51,162 nucleotides of DNA from Candidatus Wolfebacteria bacterium RIFOXYD12_FULL_48_21 (GCA_001793945.1 MGIW01000006.1:134179-185340); one strand, 5' to 3'. Positions 32,646 to 41,112 are shown, counted from the first letter of the stretch. Notes: generated by a model not told the origin, from the sequence alone. Made by a program: numbers and translations.

Positions 32646-32700
32646 AAAAGCTCAATAGCAGGCAAACTTGATAGCTCAATAGAAAAGAAGCTCGTTAGTA
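32646..32700. repeat. Octamer array copy
   Basis: AGCTCAAT AGCAGGCAAACTTGAT AGCTCAAT AGAAAAGA AGCTCGTT AGT, starting just after the stop at 32644. Degenerate relatives (TTTGATAGTGAATACGG, TTTGGTAGTG) continue to about 32755. Confidence 0.6.
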
Positions 32701-32794
32701 AATACAGCGCAAGTTTGATAGTGAATACGGGAATATGGGTTAGTTTGGTAGTGTGGCTTGTTTTTCTGCCGGCATTTGGTAGGCTGTCGAAGTT

Positions 32795-33883
32795 ATGAAT
32801 GACGAGAGAAAGAAAGTATTTGTCATGATGTCGGGCGGCGTCGATTCGAGCGTCGCCGCTTTTTTGTTGCGCGAACAGGGAATTTATGATGTGATCGGAG
32901 CGTTCATTAAAGGGTATAATGTGGACGGATGCCAAGACCGCGAAGCGGAAGATGCGCGGCGCGTCGCTGAACATTTGGGCATCCCATTTTATGTCATCGA
33001 TCTTGAAGAAGAATACAAACAGTTTGTAGTGGAGTATTTGGTCAACGGGTATCGCAACGGCATTACCCCGAACCCGGATGTGATGTGCAACAAGGAAATC
33101 AAGTTTGGCGTATTTTTGCAAAAAGCGCTCGCGTTGGGAGCTGATTATGTGGCGACGGGGCACTATGTAAAAATTTTAAATTTTAAATTTGAAATTTTAA
33201 ATGAGCATGCGCACACGGTCTATGCATTACAACAAGGAGTTGACACTAATAAAGACCAATCCTATTTCTTGTGGACATTGACGCAGGAGCAACTGCGGCA
33301 TTGTTTGTTTCCGATCGGTGCCTATGAAAAGCCGAAGATCAGGGAAATTGCGGCAGCCGCAGGACTCCCGACGGCGCAGAAAAAAGATTCGCAGGGCATT
33401 TGTTTTTTGGGAAAGATATCATTGCGAGAATTTTTGGAGCAGTATTTGCCGAAGCAGAGGGGTGATATCGTTACCGGTGATGGCATAAAGGTGGGTGAGC
33501 ATGATGGTGCTTGGTTTTATACCATTGGACAACGGCACGGATTGCATGTCGGGGGCGGACCGGCGTATTTTGTGGTCAAAAAAGATGTCGTAAACAATAT
33601 CGTTACGGTTTCGCACGATGACCGTCTGCTTGAGCAGGCACATGCGGATGTTGGTCTTGGCGAGCTTAATTTTATGGGTGCATATGCCATAGCGCGTCCA
33701 AAGTCCCTTTCGGTCATGGTGCGCATTCGTTATCGCCAGCCGTTGTTTGCGGCCATGTTGATCGCCGATGGCGATGTGTATCGTTTGCAATTCAATGAGC
33801 CGCAACGGTTTGTCGCCGCGGGTCAATCGGCCGTTTTTTACGACGCCGATGGCGTTGTTATCGGCGGAGGGGTCATGGTGTGA
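32795..33883 (+). CDS. mnmA: tRNA-specific 2-thiouridylase MnmA
   Basis: A 362-residue MnmA that thiolates U34 of tRNA Glu, Gln and Lys. The PP-loop SGGVDSS is at 13-19, the catalytic nucleophile C98 is in NPDVMCN, and the second catalytic cysteine C203 is in SQGICFLG. GITPNPDVMCNKEIKF and the C-terminal barrel (RIRYRQPLFAA, then QFNEPQRFVAAGQSAVFYD) are intact. Odd: residues about 127-137 (ILNFKFEILNE), between ATGHYVK and the TNKDQSYFL motif, are encoded by an AT-only low-complexity stretch that looks like an in-frame insertion. It is a stand-alone gene. The sulphur donor system is not in the window. Confidence 0.95.
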   Translation: MNDERKKVFVMMSGGVDSSVAAFLLREQGIYDVIGAFIKGYNVDGCQDREAEDARRVAEHLGIPFYVIDLEEEYKQFVVEYLVNGYRNGITPNPDVMCNKEIKFGVFLQKALALGADYVATGHYVKILNFKFEILNEHAHTVYALQQGVDTNKDQSYFLWTLTQEQLRHCLFPIGAYEKPKIREIAAAAGLPTAQKKDSQGICFLGKISLREFLEQYLPKQRGDIVTGDGIKVGEHDGAWFYTIGQRHGLHVGGGPAYFVVKKDVVNNIVTVSHDDRLLEQAHADVGLGELNFMGAYAIARPKSLSVMVRIRYRQPLFAAMLIADGDVYRLQFNEPQRFVAAGQSAVFYDADGVVIGGGVMV

Positions 33884-33950
33884 GCGCAATCAACAAGGCA
33901 TCGATGTTGAATGTTGATACTTTTCGCGTAAGTGGCCTATTTTTTGTGGT

Positions 33951-34011
33951 ATACTATAGGTAAACAATAGAAAAAGGTCGAACCCCGTCTGCACAAAGGG
34001 TGTAGACGGCG
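33951..34011 (+). promoter_or_regulatory. TATACT promoter and leader hairpin of the copper locus
   Basis: GTGGTATACTATAGG (TATACT at 33951-33956), then a hairpin CCGTCTGCAC-AAAG-GGTGTAGACGG at 33987-34011 inside the leader of the 41-residue peptide gene. There is no T run after the stem, so it is not a terminator; it may be a regulatory element. Confidence 0.45.
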
Positions 34012-34043
34012 CATATGTTCTTATTATTCAATTACGCATTAGC

Positions 34044-34169
34044 ATGATGAATTATAATTATATGATGGGTGGGGGAGGGTTCTTTTTCGGCTGGATCATC
34101 CCTTTGTTGGTGCTGGTGTTATTGGTGCTTGGCATCGCCGCATTGTGGAAGTATATCAATAAAAAATGA
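34044..34169 (+). CDS. 41-residue membrane peptide upstream of the CopB-type ATPase
   Basis: Starts ATG-ATG at 34044 and stops at TGA 34167-34169. The sequence reads MMNYNYMMGGGGFFFGW, followed by a single long hydrophobic helix (about 18-34) and a basic tail WKYINKK. The Met/Gly/Trp-rich start plus one helix resembles small SHOCT-type or copper-locus membrane proteins that accompany copper ATPases. It has its own promoter and sits 118 nt before the ATPase start. Methionines near the outer face could bind Cu(I). No assigned function. Confidence 0.65.
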   Translation: MMNYNYMMGGGGFFFGWIIPLLVLVLLVLGIAALWKYINKK

Positions 34170-34272
34170 TATAGTCGGTATTTTAGGAAGCGATTCGCAT
34201 AGTGTTTAACAAAAATAGCCTTTATTGGGGCTGTTTTTTTGTTGGCCTGTTTAATGGATTGCCTTGATGAGG

Positions 34273-34278
34273 TATACT
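34273..34278 (+). promoter_or_regulatory. -10 box TATACT of the copper ATPase gene
   Basis: GAGGTATACTGTACATAGTATG: the box ends 9 nt before the ATG at 34288. Confidence 0.6.
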
Positions 34279-34287
34279 GTACATAGT

Positions 34288-36462
34288 ATGATACACGATC
34301 TTCTGAGCGATCCGGCAATCGAATATACCTGTCCCATGCATCCTGATGTTTCTTCGGAGCATGCGGGTAATTGTCCGAAGTGCGGCATGACGCTTGTCAT
34401 ACGCGGTTCCATTGATCATGCGCTGCCGGGCGAACAGGCTCCGGCACATGATGCACATGCCGGCCATACGGCCGGTTCATTTTTGAAAAAGTTTTGGATT
34501 TCGTTTGTGTTGACCATTCCAATCGTATTGTATTCCGAACTCCCCGAGACATTGTTCGGTTTTTCCATGCCCACATTTTCTGGCGTACGCTATCTTCCGC
34601 CTGCGCTTGGATCCATCGTATTCTTTTATGCGGGTTGGATCTTCCTCGTCGGCGCGGTACGCGAATTGCGCGCAAAGGTTCCAGGGATGATGACACTTAT
34701 ATCGCTTGCCATCATCAACGCATATGCCTATAGCATGTACGCATTCGCCGTGGGCGATCCGCATGGTCTGTTTTGGGAACTTGCAACGCTGATCACCATC
34801 ATGTTGTTGGGGCATTATATAGAAATGCGTTCAATTGATACGGCTCAGCGTGCATTGCAGGCGCTTGCCGCGTTGTTGCCTGACACCGCTGAGGTTGTTG
34901 TAGGAAAAGAAACAAAGACTGTGGCGTTGAATGAATTGAATCTTGGCGATATGGTCGTGGTGAAGCCGGGCGGGAAAATACCGGCCGATGGCGTGGTCGT
35001 TGAAGGGGAATCGCAGGTCAATGAAGCTATGATCACGGGTGAATCCGCTCCGGTTGCGAAGCGGCTCGACAGTGGGGTCGTTGCAGGCACCATCAATGCA
35101 GATGGGCGATTGGTCATACGCATAACCCACATCGGCGGGGATACATTTTTGGCGGGGGTCATGCGGCTGGTTGCCAAGGCACAAATGTCAAAGTCGCGTA
35201 TGCAGATTCTTGCCGATCGAGCCGCTTCTTATTTAACCGGGATCGCCATCGTTACCGCTTTGGCTACCGCGGTCGTTTGGGGTACATTGGGTGCCGATCC
35301 ATCGTTTATATTGGGCCGCATCGTCGCCGTGTTGGTGGTGGCATGCCCGCATGCGCTTGGGCTCGCCGTGCCTTTGGTGGTCGCCATATCGACCTCACTT
35401 GCTTCGCGCAATGGATTGTTCATTAAGGATAGACTTGCGCTTGAGGCGGCTCGTACCATTGACATGGTATTGTTCGACAAGACCGGCACATTGACGACCG
35501 GTGCTTATGGCGTTTATAAGATCATTCCATTCGAGCGGGAAGCTGTCGAGGGTGATGCGCAAGGCGCGGTTGAATCCCGTGTCGAAGAAAACATATTGCG
35601 TCTTGCCGCTTCGGTTGATACCGCTTCGGAGCATCCTGTTTCCCGCGCCATCGTGGCGGAATCGCGACAGCGCGAGATTGAATTGTTTCCGGTGACCGGC
35701 TTTGAGCGATTACCCGGCAAGGGTGTGCGGGGTACATTGCGCGGGCTTCGCGTGGAGGTGGGGGGAGAGACGCTTGTGGGAGCAAAGATCGTCGATCAGA
35801 TGCCACAAGAAGTGCGCCAAGAGGTTGCATTGCTTGCGGGTAAAGGGCAGACCATCGTGTATGTCGTCGTGGATGATGCGCCGATTGGGGTCATCGCGCT
35901 TGCCGATGTCATTCGTCCGGAATCGATCGAGGCTATCGCCACGCTGAAACGCCTTGGTATCAAGCCGGTCATGATGACCGGAGATTCCGAAGAGGTTGCC
36001 GAATGGGTTGCGTTGGAAATCGGCATTACCGATTATTTCTTTCGCATATCGCCGCATGAAAAAGTGGAGAAGGTAAAAAAATATCAGGAGCAAGGTTATC
36101 GCGTTGCTATGGTTGGTGACGGCATTAACGATGCGCCTGCATTGATGCAGGCGAACATCGGGGTTGCTATCGGCGCAGGTACGAATGTCGCTATTGAATC
36201 CGCGGGGATCATTTTGGCAAAGAGCGATCCGCGTGACATCGCCAAGATTTTCGAACTTTCCCGATTGACCTATCGCAAGATGTTGCAGAACCTGTTTTGG
36301 GCGACGGGGTATAATGTGGTCGCCATTCCGCTTGCCGCTGGCGTTTTGTATACGCAGGGATTTGTACTTTCTCCTTCGGTTTCGGCGGCGCTTATGTCAT
36401 TGAGTACGGTGGTCGTTGCCGTTAATGCGTTGTTGTTGCGGTGGAGCGGAAAGAAATTATGA
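34288..36462 (+). CDS. copB: CopB-type (P1B-3) copper-translocating P-type ATPase
   Basis: 724 residues. The N-terminus has a heavy-metal-binding zinc-ribbon-like motif (CPMHPDVSSEHAGNCPKCGM, with C-x-M-H and C-x2-C) and a His-rich linker (HDAHAGH). The membrane motif is C353-P354-H355 rather than CPC, and the last helix has MSLST, both diagnostic of the P1B-3 group. Phosphorylation site D397 in DKTGT, the TGES loop and GDGINDAP are intact. P1B-3 enzymes export copper (Cu2+ or Cu+) or silver from the cytoplasm. The start at 34288 follows a TATACT box. Its stop overlaps the murB start by ATGA. The 41-residue membrane peptide upstream probably belongs to the same locus. Confidence 0.9.
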   Translation: MIHDLLSDPAIEYTCPMHPDVSSEHAGNCPKCGMTLVIRGSIDHALPGEQAPAHDAHAGHTAGSFLKKFWISFVLTIPIVLYSELPETLFGFSMPTFSGVRYLPPALGSIVFFYAGWIFLVGAVRELRAKVPGMMTLISLAIINAYAYSMYAFAVGDPHGLFWELATLITIMLLGHYIEMRSIDTAQRALQALAALLPDTAEVVVGKETKTVALNELNLGDMVVVKPGGKIPADGVVVEGESQVNEAMITGESAPVAKRLDSGVVAGTINADGRLVIRITHIGGDTFLAGVMRLVAKAQMSKSRMQILADRAASYLTGIAIVTALATAVVWGTLGADPSFILGRIVAVLVVACPHALGLAVPLVVAISTSLASRNGLFIKDRLALEAARTIDMVLFDKTGTLTTGAYGVYKIIPFEREAVEGDAQGAVESRVEENILRLAASVDTASEHPVSRAIVAESRQREIELFPVTGFERLPGKGVRGTLRGLRVEVGGETLVGAKIVDQMPQEVRQEVALLAGKGQTIVYVVVDDAPIGVIALADVIRPESIEAIATLKRLGIKPVMMTGDSEEVAEWVALEIGITDYFFRISPHEKVEKVKKYQEQGYRVAMVGDGINDAPALMQANIGVAIGAGTNVAIESAGIILAKSDPRDIAKIFELSRLTYRKMLQNLFWATGYNVVAIPLAAGVLYTQGFVLSPSVSAALMSLSTVVVAVNALLLRWSGKKL

Positions 36463-37403
36463 GCATTGCTATTCGAAGGAACATTTCACTTGCACGGCGC
36501 ATGCATTACCGGATTGGCGGAAAGGCCCGTTATTTTTGCGAGCCGCAGAATGCACAAGATATCATCGATGCCGTTCGTTGGGCATTTGCGCGCCATGTAC
36601 CCTTTCTTTTTTTGGGTGCCGGCACGAATATGCTTTTTTCCGAACGAGGTTACGATGGGCTGATCATGCAATATGTGAACAAGCGCATTCGTAAAGAGGC
36701 GGGAGGCGTGCGCATTTCCGCAGGAACATCCATGCGGGATGCGGTCCAATATCATTCGGCGCAGGGGTTCAACGATCTTGCATGGGCGGGCGGTTTGCCC
36801 GGTACGGTTGGCGGTGCGGTGTTTGGGAATGCAGGTTGCTTTGGAGGAGAAATGAAAGACTGCGTTGTTTCAGTGGAGAGCATTTTTTATGATCGCGCAG
36901 CGGGAATGGTAGAGCGCCGCGTTCGCAGTGCTGCAGAATGTGCGTTTGGTTACCGCGATAGCGTATTCAAGCGCAACGGCAACGAGATCATTGCGAGCGT
37001 CGTGGTGCGTGCCACGCCGGGAGACAAACAAGCCGTGCGTGCGGAGGTGGAGCGATGCATTGCGTATCGCGAACGATTCCAGCCTCTTGAACATCCGAGT
37101 GCGGGGAGTACATTCAAGAACATTCCTGTTGCATCCGTCACGCCGCAAGTGCGAAAGGAGTTTGCCGCCGCGATCAAGGTAGATCCGTTTCCCGTGATCC
37201 CCGTTGCCGCGGTACTCGATCGGCTTGAGCTGAAGGGGTCGCGCATTGGCGGCGCTGAAATATCGGAAAAGCATCCCAATTTTTTCATCAATCGAAACCA
37301 TGCGACCTTTGCCGATGTTATCGGCTTGATCAAGCTCGCCAAAAAGAAGGCCCTTGGGCGGTACGGAATCGTTTTGGAGGAAGAAATCCGCATCGTGCCG
37401 TAA
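36459..37403 (+). CDS. murB: UDP-N-acetylenolpyruvoylglucosamine reductase MurB
   Basis: About 314 residues from the ATG at 36459, which overlaps the copB stop; a GTG at 36441 would add six residues. FAD-binding motifs are RIGGKARYF, LFLGAGTNML and AWAGGLPGTVGGAVFGNAG. The catalytic region has GYRDSVFK, the conserved Ser lies in PSAGSTFKN, and the C-terminal Glu in EEEIRI. It reduces the MurA product to UDP-MurNAc using NADPH in the cytoplasm. The short C-terminal part fits the type IIb-like enzymes of Gram-positive bacteria. Coupling to a copper ATPase is unusual and probably only reflects genome compaction. Confidence 0.9.
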   Translation: MSIAIRRNISLARRMHYRIGGKARYFCEPQNAQDIIDAVRWAFARHVPFLFLGAGTNMLFSERGYDGLIMQYVNKRIRKEAGGVRISAGTSMRDAVQYHSAQGFNDLAWAGGLPGTVGGAVFGNAGCFGGEMKDCVVSVESIFYDRAAGMVERRVRSAAECAFGYRDSVFKRNGNEIIASVVVRATPGDKQAVRAEVERCIAYRERFQPLEHPSAGSTFKNIPVASVTPQVRKEFAAAIKVDPFPVIPVAAVLDRLELKGSRIGGAEISEKHPNFFINRNHATFADVIGLIKLAKKKALGRYGIVLEEEIRIVP

Positions 37404-37447
37404 CCCTTTCATAAGGTCGGCCTTTTGCGATACAATACACACATGTG

Positions 37448-37584
37448 CCCTGTAGTGAGATTGCGGCAGTCTTCGATGATTTTCGCAAGTTGGTAGCGAA
37501 TGGGTATGTGATATATACTAATTTTAATTATAGGGTTGTATGGGTTTGATTTGCGAAAATCAAGGCCGCAGTCCTACTACGGGG
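37448..37584 (+). promoter_or_regulatory. Structured leader candidate of tyrS
   Basis: Nested pairings: CCCTGTAG (37448-37455) with CTACGGGG (37577-37584); TTGCGGC (37461-37467) with GCCGCAG (37565-37571); GATTTTCGCAA (37478-37488) with TTGCGAAAATC (37551-37561). A TACAAT -10 box at 37431-37436 would start transcription a few bases before the first stem. The last stem includes the only SD-like GGGG and ends one base before the tyrS ATG, so ribosome access would depend on folding. The T-box signature (GGGTGGNACCGCG) is absent. An internal TATACT at 37513-37518 offers an alternative, short transcript. Confidence 0.55.
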
Positions 37585-37585
37585 T

Positions 37586-38848
37586 ATGCATATTTTGGAT
37601 GAATTAAAGGAACGGGGACTGATCTATCAGATATCCGATGAAGAAGCGCTCCGGGCGCTCATAGACCGTAAAGGCGGCCTGTTTTATATGGGATTCGACC
37701 CGACGGCTGCAAGCCTGCATGTGGGTAGCCTTTTGGGCATTGTATTTGCCAAGCGGCTTGAAGATGCTGGCATGGTGCCGGTGATGCTGGTAGGCGGGGC
37801 CACAGGCCTGATCGGTGACCCGAGCGGCAAGGCACAGGAGCGCACGCTTAACACAAGCGATGTTGTGGAATCGATGACTGCCGGACTGGAAAAGCAAATC
37901 GGGCAATTCAATTTCAAACATGCGCAATATGTGAATAATTACGATTGGCTCGGGCAAATGCCGCTTGTTGATTTTTTGCGCGATGCGGGAAAATATTTTA
38001 CCGTTAATGAAATGCTTGCCAAGGAATCGGTAAAGAGCCGATTGGAGACGGGTATCTCGTTCACCGAGTTCAGTTACATGTTGTTGCAGGCGTATGACTT
38101 TTTGAAACTGCATGAATCGCGCGAAGTGGCATTGCAGATCGGCGGTTCCGATCAGTGGGGAAATATTACCGCGGGCATCGAGTTGGTTCGCAAAGCGTTG
38201 CACAAGGAAGTCTACGGCTTGACCATGCCGCTCGTCACAAAGGCAGATGGCAAGAAGATGGGCAAGAGCGAAGGGGGAGCTGTTTGGCTCGACGCAACAT
38301 TGACCTCGCCCTATCATTTTTACCAATTTTGGTTGAATGTTGACGACGCCGATGTGGTGAAATTTTTGAAATACTATACATTTTTGACGCTTGAAGAAAT
38401 TGCAGAACTGGAACGATCGTTGCAGGCCGCACCCGAGAAGCGCGAAGCACACAAGGCGCTTGCGGAAGCGGTGACGGAATTTGTGCATGGGAAAGAAGCG
38501 CTGAAGCAGGCCCAAAACATTTCCGAGGCGCTGTTTGGCGGAGATATTTCGGAGATCATCAAGGATAAAAAGAAGTGTGAAGCGTTGTTTGTCGGGAACT
38601 TCGCTGTACAGGAAATGTCTCTTGTTTACATAAGTGGCGTCGTTGATTTTATTAGCTCACTTGATTGGAAAACGCCTTTGTCGAAGCGGCAGGCTAAGGA
38701 AGATATTAAAAATGGCGCCATTGAGATTAATGGGAAGGAGATTTCCGATCCGGATGCATTAATGGATAAGGACGATATTTTGTTCGATCGATATATCATC
38801 GTGAAACGGGGTAAGAAGAATTACCATTTTGTGGAGATTCCCGAATAA
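37586..38848 (+). CDS. tyrS: Tyrosyl-tRNA synthetase
   Basis: A 420-residue class I synthetase. The HIGH-like motif is LHVGS in YMGFDPTAASLHVGSLLG, the tyrosine-binding region includes QIGGSDQWGN, and the signature KMSKS loop is KKMGKSEGG. A C-terminal S4 RNA-binding domain spans about 350-420 (SKRQAKEDIKNGAIEINGKE, then DILFDRYIIVKRGKKNYH). It charges tRNA-Tyr in the cytoplasm. Length and the TyrRS class are standard. The unusual feature is the long foldable leader immediately upstream. There is no strong Shine-Dalgarno other than GGGG. Confidence 0.95.
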   Translation: MHILDELKERGLIYQISDEEALRALIDRKGGLFYMGFDPTAASLHVGSLLGIVFAKRLEDAGMVPVMLVGGATGLIGDPSGKAQERTLNTSDVVESMTAGLEKQIGQFNFKHAQYVNNYDWLGQMPLVDFLRDAGKYFTVNEMLAKESVKSRLETGISFTEFSYMLLQAYDFLKLHESREVALQIGGSDQWGNITAGIELVRKALHKEVYGLTMPLVTKADGKKMGKSEGGAVWLDATLTSPYHFYQFWLNVDDADVVKFLKYYTFLTLEEIAELERSLQAAPEKREAHKALAEAVTEFVHGKEALKQAQNISEALFGGDISEIIKDKKKCEALFVGNFAVQEMSLVYISGVVDFISSLDWKTPLSKRQAKEDIKNGAIEINGKEISDPDALMDKDDILFDRYIIVKRGKKNYHFVEIPE

Positions 38849-38862
38849 ACCAAGTTTTTGTA

Positions 38863-38936
38863 TTGTCATCCCGAGCGTAGCGGAGCCGAGGGATCTGAAT
38901 CCGTGCTACAGATTCCTCGGCAAGCTCGGAATGACA
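38863..38936. repeat. REP-like palindromic element (GTCATCCCGAG type)
   Basis: GTCATCCCGAGCG...GAGGGATCTG...CAGATTCCTC...CTCGGAATGAC, a long imperfect palindrome 15 nt after the tyrS stop, possibly also its terminator (followed by ATTTTT). Confidence 0.75.
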
Positions 38937-38991
38937 TTTTTAGGGGACGGACCTATAAGCGCATATCGCAGTTACTCAGTTCTTCTGTCGG

Positions 38992-39019
38992 TTGATTTTT
39001 ACCCCAATATCCCTATAAT
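38992..39019 (+). promoter_or_regulatory. Promoter of tRNA-Ala: TTGATT-16-TATAAT
   Basis: TTGATT 38992-38997, a 16-nt spacer and perfect TATAAT 39014-39019, 16 nt before the tRNA 5' end. Confidence 0.7.
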
Positions 39020-39035
39020 AAAAAGGCTAATAAAA

Positions 39036-39106
39036 GGGCCTATAGTCTAGTGGTAGAACACGGCATTCGCATTGCTGAGACGGCGGTCCGATTCCGCCTA
39101 GGTCCA
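39036..39106 (+). tRNA. tRNA-Ala (anticodon CGC)
   Basis: Acceptor GGGCCTA/TAGGTCC with the G3-U70 wobble that identifies alanine tRNA, D arm GTCTAGTGGTAGAAC, anticodon stem CGGCA/TGCTG with loop TTCGCAT (anticodon CGC, 39068-39070), a 4-nt variable loop, and T stem GGCGG/CCGCC. The T loop reads TCCGATT, that is C rather than U at position 55. CCA is not encoded. Confidence 0.9.
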
Positions 39107-39108
39107 CA

Positions 39109-39148
39109 AAAACAAAAACCATGCATTTAAAATGCATGGTTTTTGTTT
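39109..39148 (+). terminator. Terminator of tRNA-Ala
   Basis: AAAAACCATGCATTT / AAATGCATGGTTTTT hairpin with T-rich tail; A-rich on the left arm, so it may be bidirectional. Confidence 0.85.
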
Positions 39149-39198
39149 TGTTGGGCGTTGTCGGATATACTTAGTATATAGTTATTTTTTGAGCAGGC

Positions 39199-40983
39199 AT
39201 GATACAACAGGCGCTTATTGAAGTAGTAAAAAACCAATTGGGTGGAGGGGTGAGCGAAGCGGAGGTCCGCGAGTTTTTGCGTAGGCGGGGAACCGATGAG
39301 GAAGAAATACGCGAGATATTTGAACTGGTATCGCCCGGAGTTACGGGTGTGGCGCGTAAGGAAGTGGTTGCTGATCCCATCCCAACCCCTGAGATCGTTG
39401 CCGAGCCGACTCCGGCGCCTGAGCCAGCGCCAGTTCCCGAAATAGTCGTTCCTGTGGTAAAAGAAGAAGTCCCGATCGTTCCCGTTGCAACGCCGCCAGC
39501 GCCGTCGCCTGAGTCTGCACCTTTACGCACGGAAGCGCATGGCGTGGTCCGCCCGGTACCGCCTTTGCAACCCACCGTTCCGTTCGCCGTTGCTAATGGT
39601 TCGTCAGTCCCTGTTATTGAAGCAACCGCTTCTGCTGTTGTAGAAAAACCTGTTTCCGAAATTCGCAACAAGAAAAAAATCATTACATTTACCGCCATTG
39701 CGATCGTTGGCGTTGCGGTATTGGCGCTGGGCGTTTGGTTTGCTTATGCCGCCTATTTCATATCGCCCGAGCGCGATATCGATCGGGCTATGTCGCGATT
39801 GCACAGCGTGAAGTCGTTTACATTCGCGAGCGAGATCGTGGTGGAAATGGCAAATGCAAAAGCCGGTTTGGTCGCAACAACAGGAGCCGCGGGGCCGTTT
39901 GTGAGCATGTTTGCCACTACTGGGCCGGCGACGCTTACGACAAATATTGTCGGTTCTTTTGACGGAACGCAAGAGGGTGCTCCTCGCTTGGCCTTTACCG
40001 CCGTATCGACCATGGACAAATGGGCTGTGGGCGAGGCGACGCTCGGATTTATTTATAACAATATCGATCAGGTTAGCTATGTGAATATAACGACTATGCC
40101 CAACCTTGGGTTTCTCAACCTGAGCGCATTGCAGCAACAGTGGTTCATGGTGTCAGACAAAGATGCGCATGAACAGTTTGGATCACCTGCGGATCCTGCG
40201 AGTGGGCTTGTGCCTTGGCTTTCAAAGCAGGAGCGCAGTACGAGTATTGCCGCATGGAAAGAACATCGATTTTTGACCGTGCAAAGTACATTGGCAGACG
40301 AGGCCATCGACGGTGTTTCATCGCGGCACTATGTGCTTGCGTTCGATAAGGAGGCTTTTATTCGTTGGCTTGAAAAAAATGGTTCACCGGAAGCGCGAGA
40401 CATGTTTGCCACTATTGCGATCGATGATCTCCATATGTGGATCGGGAAACTTGGAGGGGCGCCACGCAAAGTGCAGATGCACATTGCGATTGGTCCGCAA
40501 GACAGCGCACGCAGTGCGAGTGTTCTGGTAACGCTTACCGGTAACAGCTTTGATAAGCCTGTGGACATTTTCCCTCCGGAAGATGCGCGATCGATCGATA
40601 GCGCTTTGCAATCTTTGTTCACGCAGATGCTTGGCGGCGATGCGCGCATCCCCGCGCCAAAGACCGCGCTGGAGCGCAACGCCCGCAGGAGTTTTGATGT
40701 CGAAGCGATCATCAACGCCATCAAGAAAAACGAAGCCGATAACGACGGCGCATTTACTTGTTCTGCCGGACCGTTGCCGACGACTGCAAAGTTTCTGGGT
40801 ACGAGCGGATATGCCATCGAGCCTTGCCTTGTGCCATGGTACCTGCGCGCATTGCCGCGGGACCCGAGCAGGGGAACGGCAATAATGAGCGGTTATTCCG
40901 TGCTCCGCGACCCGAAGGCGGGAAAGATAACCGTGCGGGCGCCGTATGCGGAAGGGGGGGTTAAAATATCAATCACAAAATAA
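39199..40983 (+). CDS. Membrane protein with N-terminal helical module and C-terminal pilin-like domain
   Basis: 594 residues. Residues 1-45 are a small helical module (ALIEVVKNQLGGGVSEAEVREFLRRRG) that also opens the protein at 41165. A proline/valine-rich linker follows (about 55-145), then a membrane helix at about 157-180 (ITFTAIAIVGVAVLALGVWFAY). A large extracytoplasmic domain (about 190-470, VKSFTFASEIVVEM) resembles lipoprotein-carrier-like beta folds, and the C-terminal ~110 residues (FDVEAIINAIKKNEADNDGAF, YAIEPCLVPWYLRALPRDP and a final strand pair) resemble the globular half of type IV pilins without their N-terminal helix. Function unknown; possibly an envelope component interacting with pili or surface proteins. 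The stop is followed by a REP element. Confidence 0.65.
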   Translation: MIQQALIEVVKNQLGGGVSEAEVREFLRRRGTDEEEIREIFELVSPGVTGVARKEVVADPIPTPEIVAEPTPAPEPAPVPEIVVPVVKEEVPIVPVATPPAPSPESAPLRTEAHGVVRPVPPLQPTVPFAVANGSSVPVIEATASAVVEKPVSEIRNKKKIITFTAIAIVGVAVLALGVWFAYAAYFISPERDIDRAMSRLHSVKSFTFASEIVVEMANAKAGLVATTGAAGPFVSMFATTGPATLTTNIVGSFDGTQEGAPRLAFTAVSTMDKWAVGEATLGFIYNNIDQVSYVNITTMPNLGFLNLSALQQQWFMVSDKDAHEQFGSPADPASGLVPWLSKQERSTSIAAWKEHRFLTVQSTLADEAIDGVSSRHYVLAFDKEAFIRWLEKNGSPEARDMFATIAIDDLHMWIGKLGGAPRKVQMHIAIGPQDSARSASVLVTLTGNSFDKPVDIFPPEDARSIDSALQSLFTQMLGGDARIPAPKTALERNARRSFDVEAIINAIKKNEADNDGAFTCSAGPLPTTAKFLGTSGYAIEPCLVPWYLRALPRDPSRGTAIMSGYSVLRDPKAGKITVRAPYAEGGVKISITK

Positions 40984-41016
40984 TGAAATGTCTTCGAGAG
41001 TATTTTCTTTGAGTGT

Positions 41017-41112
41017 GTCATTCCGATCCGCCAGCCGGCGGAGAGGAATCTGTAGTATGTATGCAGATCCCTCGATTCCTCCGCCAGCTGGCGGATGCAC
41101 TCGGGATGACAG
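41017..41112. repeat. REP-like palindromic element with nested GATCCGCCAG / CTGGCGGAT arms
   Basis: GTCATTCCGATCCGCCAGCCGGCGGAGAGGAATCTG...CAGATCCCTCGATTCCTCCGCCAGCTGGCGGAT...CTCGGGATGAC. Same family as 42601 and 50653. Confidence 0.75.

Noticed and set aside
37441-37585. T-box riboswitch upstream of tyrS
   Set aside because: The conserved T-box sequence and terminator/antiterminator pair are not present, although the region is foldable; kept only as a generic structured leader.
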